From the NCBI GenBank assembly GCA_000380225.1, contig KB904821.1:1467921-1531920 (forward strand): a DNA stretch of 64,000 nt, given 5' to 3'. A program made the position numbers and the translations under genes. How positions within the stretch are numbered: the stretch's first letter is position 1; every line of letters starts with the position of its first letter. The notes below the pieces were generated by a model. It saw only the letters and a list, made by a program, of their open reading frames with translations, was not told where the DNA came from and ran no database searches. This stretch comes from a filamentous cyanobacterium ESFC-1. Its GTDB lineage: Bacteria; Cyanobacteriota; Cyanobacteriia; Cyanobacteriales; Spirulinaceae. This document shows, piece after piece, positions 43,651-52,146 of this stretch.

Positions 43651-44928
43651 ATGGCACAAGAACGCCAACCCTTAGAAGAAATGACATTGCGGCAACTCCG
43701 CAAAGTCGCGAGTAAATACAACATTTCTCGTTACAGCAGAATGCGGAAAGCGCAACTTCTAGCTGCGATTCAAGCCGTTATTAAAGATAAAAACGAAACC
43801 TACTCGTCCAGTCCATCTACGTTAGAGGTACAAGAAACAGTGGAAGCATCAAAATTTGAACTCGGTCAAGACGATCCCACAGGTGGTACGCTGGCATCTG
43901 TGGATGAAGGGCTAACCGACTTACCCGAAGGCTATGGTGAAAGTCGGATTGTTATTCTCCCTCGCGATCCCCAATGGGCCTACACCTACTGGGATATCTC
44001 TAACGAACACAAAGAAGAATTACGTCGTCAAGGTGGTCAGCAGTTGACCTTACGTTTGTACGACTCGACAGATGTTGACTTGAACTACCAAGCGCCCCAC
44101 AACGTTCAAGAATATCCCAGCGACGAACTAGCCAGAGAATGGTATTTACCGATCCCCGTGAGCGATCGCGATTATACTGTCGAAATCGGTTATCGTTGTG
44201 CCGATGGCCGCTGGCTGATGCTGGCTCGTTCGAGCGCTGTTCGCATTCCTCCCGTTTATCCTTCCGATTGGATCGAAGATGTCTTTATGACCGTCGATTG
44301 GGAAGAAGAATTACAAGGCAAAACCGTTTACGAACTGGTTCCCCCCAGCCATCGTACAGATGCAGCCCCAACCCCAGCAGGTGCAGGTACAGCAACAGGT
44401 AATCAAATCTACGACGAAATCTTTGGCATGACCAAAGATGCTGAAGCTCAACGGGTGGCCGGGTCGATGTTTGGCTCGATGCAGCAGGTTCCCGGAACAG
44501 TTACACCCCAAGAAAGCATGAGTTCTTATGTCTTCCCCTCTGGGGTCGGAATGTGGGCGATTCCTACCATGTCCGGTGCAGGGTTAACCATGTCTGGCGC
44601 AGGTTTAACCATGTCCGGTGCAGGTTTCTCGGCTTCTGCTCCGCCGGTACGTCCTCGCAAGTTCTGGTTAGTGGCTGATGCAGAGTTGATTGTTTACGGC
44701 GCAACTGAACCGGATGCAACGGTGACGATTGGCGGTCGTAAGATTCAACTCAACCCCGACGGGACTTTCCGCTTCCAGATGTCGTTCCAAGACGGCTTAA
44801 TCGATTACCCGATTGAAGCGGTAGCGGTTGATGGCGAACAAAAACGCTCAATTCACATGAAGTTTGAGCGCGAAACCCCTTCTCGCAATACCAACACCAA
44901 AGAAGACGCAGTGTTGGAATGGTTGTAA
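43651..44928 (+). CDS. DUF4912 protein with Rho-N/SAP-like domain
   Basis: A 425-residue protein. The N-terminal Rho-N-like helix-extended-loop-helix (about 8-45) contains MTLRQLRKVASKYNISRYSRMRK. A DUF4912 domain (about 90-230) follows with RIVILPRDPQWAYTYWDIS and WYLPIPVSDRDYTVEIGYR. A Met/Gly/Ala/Ser linker contains three TMSGAG(L/F) repeats (about 308-328). A C-terminal beta-sandwich (about 335-400) has TEPDATVTIGGRKIQLNPDG. The Rho-N domain suggests nucleic-acid binding. Function is unknown but the gene is widely conserved in cyanobacteria. Confidence 0.88.
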   Translation: MAQERQPLEEMTLRQLRKVASKYNISRYSRMRKAQLLAAIQAVIKDKNETYSSSPSTLEVQETVEASKFELGQDDPTGGTLASVDEGLTDLPEGYGESRIVILPRDPQWAYTYWDISNEHKEELRRQGGQQLTLRLYDSTDVDLNYQAPHNVQEYPSDELAREWYLPIPVSDRDYTVEIGYRCADGRWLMLARSSAVRIPPVYPSDWIEDVFMTVDWEEELQGKTVYELVPPSHRTDAAPTPAGAGTATGNQIYDEIFGMTKDAEAQRVAGSMFGSMQQVPGTVTPQESMSSYVFPSGVGMWAIPTMSGAGLTMSGAGLTMSGAGFSASAPPVRPRKFWLVADAELIVYGATEPDATVTIGGRKIQLNPDGTFRFQMSFQDGLIDYPIEAVAVDGEQKRSIHMKFERETPSRNTNTKEDAVLEWL

Positions 44929-45302
44929 GGCTTTGCTCCTAAACTATATTTGGTGTACTTCCCTCAAATCTGCTGGATTTGGGGGATTTTTTTGTTCGTC
45001 ATTAGTCATTGGTCATTCGCGACAAGTTAAGGTTGTGTCCCTATTATCAAGTGCCTTGTAGGGGCGGGGTTTCCCCGTCCAAGTTTACGTTATTGGGCGC
45101 GACTACGGCATCAAATTGTCATCTCCTAAAAGTTGAGATTGGATGAGGAGACCTCACCCCTACACAGGTTTAGGACTCTCTTGACATGAAGATTTTGGGC
45201 TTAACTTGTCACTAATGGTCATTGGTCTTTTGTATTGCAGTACGTTTTTGAGTAATCAGAAAGATCGCTCCGTTTGAACCGAAAAACAAGCTACAGTAAA
45301 AC
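44929..45302. other. Terminator and repeats downstream of the DUF4912 gene
   Basis: A rho-independent terminator at 44961-44992 (CCCTCAAATC paired with GATTTGGGGG, then seven T). The remainder has CATTAGTCATTGGTCATT units (about 45000), a GGGGCGGGGTTTCCCC palindrome (45060-45080) and no ORF. Confidence 0.7.
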
Positions 45303-46499
45303 ATGATGCGCGTCAAAAAGTTAATGCCAATAATGAGTCGTCTTGTGTTGGCAGTGGTGTTTGGGCTTTCTTTGGCATTCATGCCGCACCCTGTCATAGC
45401 TCAGAATATTAATCAATTGTTTGAGCAGGGGAATACAGCTCAACAAGAGGGGCGATATGCTGAAGCTGAAGCTATTTGGCGACAAATCTTAGAAGCTAAT
45501 CCTGATAATGTAGGAGCTTACATAGGTCTCGGTAATGCTCTAAGAAACCTGGGTCGGTTAGCCGAAGCGGTAGAAGCCTACCAACAAGCGATTACCCTTG
45601 ACCCCGATTATGCCGCCGCTTACAACAATCTCGGTATTGCTCTAAGAAACCTGGGTCAGCTCCCAGAAGCGGTAGAAGCCTACCAACAAGCGATTGCCCT
45701 TGACCCGGATTATGCCATCGCTTACAACAATCTCGGTAATGCTCTATCTGACCTGGGTCGGTGGGCCGAAGCGGTAGAAGCCTACCAACAAGCAATTGCC
45801 CTTGACCCGGATGATGCCATCGCTTACACCAATCTCGGTACTGCTCTATCTGGCCTGGGTCGGTTGGCCGAATCCGCAGAAGCCCACCAACAAGCTATTA
45901 TCCTTGACCCGAATTTTGCACTCGCTTACTACAATCTCGGTACTGCTCTATCTGACCTGGGTCAGCTCCCAGAAGCGGTAGAAGCCTTCCAACAAGCGAT
46001 TACCCTTGACCCCGATTATGCCGCCGCTTACAACAATCTTGGTATTGCTCTAAGAGACCTGGGTCAGCTCCCAGAAGCGGTAGAAGCCTACCAACAAGCG
46101 ATTACCCTTGACCCGAATTTTGCACTCGCTTACTACAATCTCGGTAATGCTCTATCTGACCTGGGTCGGTGGGCCGAAGCGGTAGAAGCCTACCAACAAG
46201 CGATTGCCCTTGACCCGGATTATGCCATCGCTTACAACAATCTCGGTAATGCTCTATCTGACCTGGGTCGGTGGGCCGAAGCGGTAGAAGCCTACCAACA
46301 AGCAATTGCCCTTGACCCGGATGATGCCATCGCTTACAACAATCTCGGTGTTGCTTATCAACAACAAGGAAACTTAGAAGCAGCCATAACCGAATACAAA
46401 AAAGCAATTACCCTCGATCCTGACTATACAAGAGCGCAAAATAATCTCGAAAGAGCCGAACGCTTGTTAAATCTGCGGCGCAATCCTTCCACCCCCTGA
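45303..46499 (+). CDS. Secreted TPR-repeat protein
   Basis: A 398-residue protein with an N-terminal signal peptide (about 1-34, ...HPVIAQN) and ten tetratricopeptide repeats of 34 residues covering about 40-385. Repeats 2-9 are nearly identical in DNA (102-bp period, EAVEAYQQAIALDPDYAIAYNNLG type), so copy number may vary between strains. Such domains are protein-interaction scaffolds; the export signal places it in the periplasm or lumen. No enzymatic domain is attached. Confidence 0.9.
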   Translation: MMRVKKLMPIMSRLVLAVVFGLSLAFMPHPVIAQNINQLFEQGNTAQQEGRYAEAEAIWRQILEANPDNVGAYIGLGNALRNLGRLAEAVEAYQQAITLDPDYAAAYNNLGIALRNLGQLPEAVEAYQQAIALDPDYAIAYNNLGNALSDLGRWAEAVEAYQQAIALDPDDAIAYTNLGTALSGLGRLAESAEAHQQAIILDPNFALAYYNLGTALSDLGQLPEAVEAFQQAITLDPDYAAAYNNLGIALRDLGQLPEAVEAYQQAITLDPNFALAYYNLGNALSDLGRWAEAVEAYQQAIALDPDYAIAYNNLGNALSDLGRWAEAVEAYQQAIALDPDDAIAYNNLGVAYQQQGNLEAAITEYKKAITLDPDYTRAQNNLERAERLLNLRRNPSTP

Positions 46500-46762
46500 C
46501 TTAACCACAATACCTTCCCCAGAAGAACAAACGCTTTTGTTTCCCCTGCAACGCTCCATTGTTCAAATGATTGCCACAACTTCCAGGGGAGCAAGGAAAG
46601 GAACGGGTTGAGTAAAATAATATAGGATTTGTTTATTTTAGGAGAACTCGATGCGCTCTTTGAGTTGTCATGGATAACGAGGGAGCGCGATCGGATCGTC
46701 CTTCTATTGCTGTAGGGAGAATAGGGGAAATGGAGAGCCAGGAATGGGACAGAGGAAGCGGG

Positions 46763-47707
46763 ATGACGATCGCGCCTGTTCCGGGATACGAAACCTTTAT
46801 GCAGAAGGCGATCGCGTTAAGTCAACAGCAAAGCTTTTGTCTAACGGCGTGTATTCAAGATATAAGTGCGACGAATCATCGATCTAAGCTCGAACAAATC
46901 GATCGACTCAAGGCTTGGCTTGATGGCTTTAGACCCTTGGAGCGAGACATTCTGACGGAATTGAAGCAGCGATATGACGTGCGCTTTACTTACAACTCCA
47001 ACGCGATCGAAGGCAATACCTTAACCCAAAGTGAAACGGAATTGGTATTAAGCAAGGGCATTACCATCGGCGGTAAAACCTTAGACGAACATTTGGAGGT
47101 AATCGGGCATAAAGAGGCGATCGATTATATTGAAGCCTTAGCCCAGGGCGATCGCGCAATTACAGCCTGGGAAATTAAGCAAATCCACAATTTGATTCTA
47201 CGGAAAATCAACCCAGATGAGGCGGGGTGTTATCGCCGTTTGGATGTGATGGCGGCGGGGACGAATTACCGTTATCCCGCCCATTATTTAGTACCCCAAT
47301 TGATGACGGATTTTGTCGATTGGCTCAATTCGGCGGTGTCAGAGTTGCATCCGGTCAATTATGCAACTTTGGCGCACTATCGGTTTGTGTCGATCCATCC
47401 GTTTCAAGATGGTAATGGCCGCACCGGGCGATTACTGATGAATTTGCTGCTAATTCGGGCGGGGTATCCCATTGTGGCGATTGATAATCAAGTTCGCAAT
47501 GCCTATATCGAGGCGCTGGCTTATGGACAGCAAAATGGGGACGATATCGAGCCGTTGTTGGGGTTGGTGGAGGATGCGGTGTTGCGATCGCTGGTGGAGG
47601 TGTTGCAGTTGGTGGCGACGGCGGCGAGTAGTAGCGGTAAGGGGGAGGCGTTTTATGGGGAGATGGTGAAGTTTTTGGAGGAGAGAGAGAAGGGGGAATG
47701 GGCGTAG
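46763..47707 (+). CDS. Fic family protein (probable AMPylase)
   Basis: A 314-residue Fic-domain protein. The catalytic loop is HPFQDGNGRTGRLLMN, with flap residues HYLVPQLM. An N-terminal inhibitory helix SNAIEGNTLT fits the (S/T)xxxE(G/N) motif of class II Fic enzymes, which self-restrain AMP transfer. I chose ATG at 46763 because AGAGGAAG lies just upstream. The frame also opens at an ATG at 46670, adding 31 residues without family resemblance. C-terminal about 60 residues form a helical tail. Target protein unknown. Confidence 0.9.
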   Translation: MTIAPVPGYETFMQKAIALSQQQSFCLTACIQDISATNHRSKLEQIDRLKAWLDGFRPLERDILTELKQRYDVRFTYNSNAIEGNTLTQSETELVLSKGITIGGKTLDEHLEVIGHKEAIDYIEALAQGDRAITAWEIKQIHNLILRKINPDEAGCYRRLDVMAAGTNYRYPAHYLVPQLMTDFVDWLNSAVSELHPVNYATLAHYRFVSIHPFQDGNGRTGRLLMNLLLIRAGYPIVAIDNQVRNAYIEALAYGQQNGDDIEPLLGLVEDAVLRSLVEVLQLVATAASSSGKGEAFYGEMVKFLEEREKGEWA

Positions 47708-47725
47708 TGCAAAGCGGACTTCGTC

Positions 47726-47742
47726 ATTAAAGTCCCAAACGA
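47726..47742. repeat. 17-bp direct repeat, left copy
   Basis: ATTAAAGTCCCAAACGA, identical to 49612-49628. The two copies bracket the 616-codon gene. The right copy is the 3' end of the CrtI-like gene, so this left copy looks like a duplicated target or attachment site. Confidence 0.75.
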
Positions 47743-47758
47743 ACAAAACGAATTAACC

Positions 47759-49609
47759 ATGAACAACGAACATCAAACACGGGTAGAACACTTTGCTACC
47801 CTTAAGTCCCAGTACAAAGCCACCAACTATGAAGATACATCCCCTACGAGTCTGTTGTATTTCATCCTAAGAAAAGCTGACTTGGGAATTGAACTCGTTG
47901 AGATAGAGCGAAATTGGCTTATAGATCGTGAACTTTCGGAAACACTTCAAGCTATTCAGAAGGAACATAGACAGAAAGAAAAAGAACTTAGAAAACTATT
48001 AAATGAATTTCAAAAGTTAAAATCTAAGTATAAAGCAACAAATTACTCTGTATCGTGGGAATCTACGCCGCTCTACTTTATACTTAGCAGACTAGATTCA
48101 GAAAATAAACTAACCGATTCAGAAATTACATGGCTGAAACGTCAGGGGTATACTGAGACAGTTGAAATTGCTCAACAGATAGGACAATTCACCACACTGA
48201 AAGCCAAGTATCAAGCGACTCAACACCCAGATTCATCCCCTAATAGTCGGCTGTATCGAATCTTAAAACAACTGGATATCAAAGAACCGTTACGGGATTC
48301 TGATATTCCCTGGCTGAAGCAACGAGAATTATTTGAAACCTTGGCAATTTTTCAGCAACAAGAAGCTGAAAAAGAAGCTGAGTTTGCCAAACTTAAAGAG
48401 AAGTACCAAGCGATTAAACACCCAGATTCGTCTGTATCCAGTCCCCTGCATTCTATTCTAAAAAACCTTGAGGCAGATCGATCGTTAAGTCAGTCAGAAC
48501 TAGACTGGCTAAAGGCTCATAAACTAAGTGAAACCCTTAATATTGTTCGGGAGTTGGAACAGAAGCGGCATTTTGCTGAACTCAAAACAAAGTACAAAGC
48601 GAGCCAATATGAAGATACATCTCCCTCTAGTCATTTGTACAAAGTCCTCAAAAAAATCGACTTAGAATATCCGCTAGGCGAATCGGATATCAATTTTTTA
48701 AAAAAGCGCAAATTGACGGATACAATTACTATTTCTCAAGATAACTATACAGCGAAGCTAAAGTCAAAGATTGAACTAGAAAATCAACTGGACGAGTCAG
48801 AGGTAAATTGGCTGAAAGATAATGGACGGGAGAATATCATTGCGATCGCGCAAGCTAAACATTTTGCGACTCTCAAGTCTAAATATGATGTCTTGGACTA
48901 TCCAGATACATCTCCTTCTAGCCCTTTATACGCGATTCTACAAAAGCTGAAAAAAGCCGAACGTTTGGAACCAACAGATGTGGCTTGGCTTCAGGAAAAT
49001 AGAATTAAACGTCATCAATCGAACTCTGGTTATCATGGGGAACGAGAGAAAGCATATAAACTGTTCTCTGGAAAGATTTGGAAGACTTACCACACAATTG
49101 AAGCCACTTTCTACGAACAAGAGTACCAGCGTACAGGTGACAAATGGAATTTGCCTAATTCTAGCAGTCATTGGCGTAAGGCAGAGAAACCCAAACAGGC
49201 TTTAGAACTGACAAAAAACCTCAATTTTGACAAAATCAAAGAAAATAAGCTCAAGTCAGCTTTATTAACAACTAGGGGTGGAGCATTTCGAGACATTGAT
49301 GACTTAAATAAAGCAGAAAAATGTGCGCGTCAAGCGATTGAGTATCAGCCCAGTAGCCATCATCCTTATACTTTAATGGGAGCCATTTGTTTTGAAAGGG
49401 GGCAATATTTAGAAGGAGAAAAGTGGTTTGAAAAAGCAGTTCAACGGGGGGCTTCTCCGGGAAGTCAAGATGCAGAGATTAAGCGAGTGGTTCAAATGAC
49501 TAAAGATGAGAAAAAACGCCGCGAAGTTGTGAACTATTTGCTTAAAAAAGATTCAAAACGGTATGCTTGGGCTAGGTCTTATCTGAAAAAGTCTAAAAAG
49601 AATAGGTAA
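47759..49609 (+). CDS. Hypothetical protein with seven LKxKYxA repeats and C-terminal TPR
   Basis: A 616-residue soluble protein I do not recognise. Residues 10-425 contain seven copies of a roughly 55-60 residue unit. The unit runs FxxLKxKYxAxxYxDxS, then PxSxLYxILxKLD, then LxxSExxWLxxxxLxET. Copy 6 lacks about 21 residues in frame. The C-terminal 190 residues hold TPR-like helices (HPYTLMGAICFERGQYLEG) and a basic end. It lies 51 bp after the Fic gene and 3 bp before the convergent CrtI-like gene, and a 17-bp direct repeat flanks it, which suggests a single-gene insertion. Function unknown. Confidence 0.85.
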   Translation: MNNEHQTRVEHFATLKSQYKATNYEDTSPTSLLYFILRKADLGIELVEIERNWLIDRELSETLQAIQKEHRQKEKELRKLLNEFQKLKSKYKATNYSVSWESTPLYFILSRLDSENKLTDSEITWLKRQGYTETVEIAQQIGQFTTLKAKYQATQHPDSSPNSRLYRILKQLDIKEPLRDSDIPWLKQRELFETLAIFQQQEAEKEAEFAKLKEKYQAIKHPDSSVSSPLHSILKNLEADRSLSQSELDWLKAHKLSETLNIVRELEQKRHFAELKTKYKASQYEDTSPSSHLYKVLKKIDLEYPLGESDINFLKKRKLTDTITISQDNYTAKLKSKIELENQLDESEVNWLKDNGRENIIAIAQAKHFATLKSKYDVLDYPDTSPSSPLYAILQKLKKAERLEPTDVAWLQENRIKRHQSNSGYHGEREKAYKLFSGKIWKTYHTIEATFYEQEYQRTGDKWNLPNSSSHWRKAEKPKQALELTKNLNFDKIKENKLKSALLTTRGGAFRDIDDLNKAEKCARQAIEYQPSSHHPYTLMGAICFERGQYLEGEKWFEKAVQRGASPGSQDAEIKRVVQMTKDEKKRREVVNYLLKKDSKRYAWARSYLKKSKKNR

Positions 49610-49611
49610 TT

Positions 49612-49628
49612 ATTAAAGTCCCAAACGA
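49612..49628. repeat. 17-bp direct repeat, right copy
   Basis: Same 17 bases as 47726-47742. It covers the last five codons and stop of the CrtI-like gene on the minus strand (NRLGL, stop). Confidence 0.75.
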
Positions 49629-51160
49629 TTCAACATCGCAAAATGTTGATTGAGGGGAATGAGGGTGTTAGCCGCGATCGCGCCACTGGCAGCAACGGCA
49701 GGTAAACCAATACCGGGAAAGGTTGAATCCCCACAGCAGAAAAGCCCCCAGAGGGGTGTTGTTGCCCCAGGAAACAGCCCCTTCGCCGCCGAAAGGGCCG
49801 GCCCGTAAGAACCGCGATCGCGCCGTAGAAAGCGCTTGTGGGTCAAGGGCGTACCAATCAGCGTTACCTCACAGCGATCGCGAATATCGGGAATAAAACG
49901 CTCAATCGCTTCCCACATAATTTGCGATCGCGCTTGCTTTTGTTGCTGATACGCCGCACTTTTACGGTCTAACCCTTGCCACGCCGAATAAGGCTCATTT
50001 CCGGGGGTATAAGCATGAATAACGTGCTTTCCGGGGGGTGCAAGACTCGGATCGAGGAGGGAGGGAATCGAGATTAAAACAACATTTTGCGGTGCATCAA
50101 TCCCCGCGTCCCAATCTTTGACGAAAATGTAGTGACACGCTAAATCTGAGGGTAAGTTTGCCCCGTCAATTCCCAGATGGAGGTGCATAAAACTGGCACA
50201 AGGGGGAGTGGCTTGTTTTTGTTGTCGATAGCTTTCTGAAACCGATTTCGGGGGTAATAACTTGAGGGTATCCCAGACTGAGGCGTTGCTAATGACGGCT
50301 TGACGGGCTTTGAGGACGCTACCATCGCGCAAGCTTACCCCGACGGCTTTATCATTTTTAACTAAAATCTGCTCAACATGGGCATTTAAACGCAATTCCC
50401 CGCCAAAACGCTGGAATGCTCTGACTAATGCCCCCACTAACGCTTCACTGCCCCCAATTGGGTAATCTAGCTGTACCCCAGGACGATACCAATCGGCAAA
50501 CATAAACGCCATTTCTGCGGCTGAAGTGTCTTTTGCAGGTAAGCCGGATAAAAGGAAACACAATAAATTTAACCAATTGCGAATAAAGCGATCGCGAATC
50601 ACCTCATCCATAATTGGCTCAAATGCCCCGGTTAACTTGGCAACTCCGGGGCCGTGTTTTACCATAGAACCGAGAAACCGCCCCACGGTCAAAACTGCCC
50701 CCCAATCGGCCCGTAATGCGACAGGGGGAATCGCGATCGCGGCTTTAGACAACGGACGCATGAGACGCTGTAAACTGCGCCATTCTACCACCGCTTGCGG
50801 CCCGCGTAATTCTGCCAAAACGTCGCAAAACTGATCTCCTCCCACGGCGGTTTTAAAGTCTCCTTCGGGCAAGCAACAGCCCCAAGTATCGTAATTCACG
50901 CAGGGTAAGTCTTCCCCTAACAAATCGAGGACTTGTCGCAAAGGATTGGGGGAAGGACTATAAGACAATCCCGAATACAACGACGGGCCCGAATCAAACT
51001 TAAATCCCTGACGCTCAAAGCCGTGAGCCGCCCCTCCTGGAATGCTGTGGCTCTCACATAGGGTAACTTCTAGCCCGGCTTGCGCCAACAATGCGGCACT
51101 ACACAAGCCGCCAATGCCGCTACCGATAACAATAACTTCGCTGGTTTCTTCAAGGCTCAT
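49613..51160 (-). CDS. FAD-dependent CrtI/CrtISO-like oxidoreductase
   Basis: A 515-residue flavoprotein of the phytoene desaturase/carotenoid isomerase group. The N-terminal dinucleotide motif is VIVIGSGIGGLCSAALLAQAG (9-29), then GGAAHGFERQGFKFDSGPSL. The C-terminal FAD motif is LFCCGDSTFPGIGLPAVAASG near 475. LDYPIGGSEALVGALVRA is also characteristic. It probably acts on a carotenoid or similar polyene in the membrane. Which reaction (isomerisation, desaturation, ketolation) cannot be settled by eye. The 3' end carries one copy of the 17-bp repeat. Confidence 0.88.
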   Translation of the reverse strand: MSLEETSEVIVIGSGIGGLCSAALLAQAGLEVTLCESHSIPGGAAHGFERQGFKFDSGPSLYSGLSYSPSPNPLRQVLDLLGEDLPCVNYDTWGCCLPEGDFKTAVGGDQFCDVLAELRGPQAVVEWRSLQRLMRPLSKAAIAIPPVALRADWGAVLTVGRFLGSMVKHGPGVAKLTGAFEPIMDEVIRDRFIRNWLNLLCFLLSGLPAKDTSAAEMAFMFADWYRPGVQLDYPIGGSEALVGALVRAFQRFGGELRLNAHVEQILVKNDKAVGVSLRDGSVLKARQAVISNASVWDTLKLLPPKSVSESYRQQKQATPPCASFMHLHLGIDGANLPSDLACHYIFVKDWDAGIDAPQNVVLISIPSLLDPSLAPPGKHVIHAYTPGNEPYSAWQGLDRKSAAYQQQKQARSQIMWEAIERFIPDIRDRCEVTLIGTPLTHKRFLRRDRGSYGPALSAAKGLFPGATTPLWGLFCCGDSTFPGIGLPAVAASGAIAANTLIPLNQHFAMLNRLGL

Positions 51161-51339
51161 ACAGTCTATTTAAGCACAAGCAACAAGCCCAGAGCAAGAG
51201 AGGGTTTTTTTTGTCATTTGTCTTTTGTCATTAGTCCTTTGTGATTAATTGCGAGCGTCGTGTCTCTCTGTGGATATCTGACAGGCTTCACCAACGACGG
51301 ACTGACGCGATAATATCAAATCTGTTGAATTAGAGTCAA

Positions 51340-51500
51340 CTGTAGCCAGTAGGGTGTGTTAACGAAGTAACGCACCGTATTGGCGTGACACAGCTAAAAT
51401 GAGGCTTTAGTAGGGTGGGTTAGGCGGCTAGAATCTAGGCTATGACTGCAATCTAGTTATCCGCCGTAACCCACCATTTAAAGTGTGTCGCGCCACTACG
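51340..51500. repeat. Nested palindromic repeat
   Basis: Lies in the 356-bp gap 51161-51516, which has no ORF. Outer arms TGGCGTGACACAGCTAAAA (about 51383-51401) and TTAAAGTGTGTCGCGCCACT (about 51478-51497) are inverted relative to each other. Between them sits a second inverted repeat, GTGGGTTAGGCGG and CCGCCGTAACCCACC. The outer unit is the REP of 38940-39420. Another small palindrome, GTGTTAACGAAGTAACGCAC, lies at its left. Confidence 0.75.
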
Positions 51501-51516
51501 AAATACCCTATTAATT

Positions 51517-52146
51517 TTAAGATAAATTCTGATAAGCCCATAATGCTGCTTGGGTGCGATCGCGCAAATCCAATTGGCAAAAAATATGGGTCAAATGGTT
51601 TTTAATTGTGCCTTCAGTTAAGTTTAAAGTTTGAGCAATTTCGCGATTACTTTTACCTTGACTGAGTTGCTGTAAAATTTCGAGTTCCCGTTGGCTGAAA
51701 TGCTGCCGAATATCAGCCTTTTTCACCGGGGGCTGGAGTTGCGAAAAAACTTTAGGGGCAATGGTTGGCCCCAGTTGACTATATCCTTGTTTTAAGCGGC
51801 GAATTGCATCAGCAACTTCCGGTGCTGGCGTACTTTTGAGAAGATACCCCAAAGCCCCCGCTTGGAGAGATTTAAAAATGTATTCATCGTCATCAAAAGT
51901 AGTCAAAACCAAAATGCGAATCCAGGGATAACGAGTGTGAATGACTTGTGTCGCTTCAACGCCATCACAAATTGGCATTCGGACATCCATTAAGATAATA
52001 TCTGGTTGGTGTTGTTCGGCTAACGCGATCGCGTCTTTTCCATGAGCCGCTTCTGCGACAATTTCTAGGTCATCTTCTAGGGCTAATAAAGCAGCTAAAC
52101 CTTGGCGAAATAAGGGTTGATCGTCAGCTAAAATAAGGCGAATCAT
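51517..52146 (-). CDS. NarL/LuxR-family response regulator
   Basis: A 209-residue two-component regulator. The receiver domain (1-120) has acidic DDQ at 8-10, the phospho-acceptor Asp in IILMDVRMP (about 54) and the Lys in YLLKSTP. A LuxR HTH (about 145-205) contains LSQGKSNREIAQTLNLTEGTIKNH. Its start overlaps the stop of the upstream histidine kinase gene by 4 nt, so the two are coupled. Target genes unknown. Confidence 0.95.
   Translation of the reverse strand: MIRLILADDQPLFRQGLAALLALEDDLEIVAEAAHGKDAIALAEQHQPDIILMDVRMPICDGVEATQVIHTRYPWIRILVLTTFDDDEYIFKSLQAGALGYLLKSTPAPEVADAIRRLKQGYSQLGPTIAPKVFSQLQPPVKKADIRQHFSQRELEILQQLSQGKSNREIAQTLNLTEGTIKNHLTHIFCQLDLRDRTQAALWAYQNLS

Noticed and set aside
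45592-46407. Minus-strand ORFs opposite the TPR gene
   Set aside because: They are repetitive antisense shadows generated by the 102-bp repeats.
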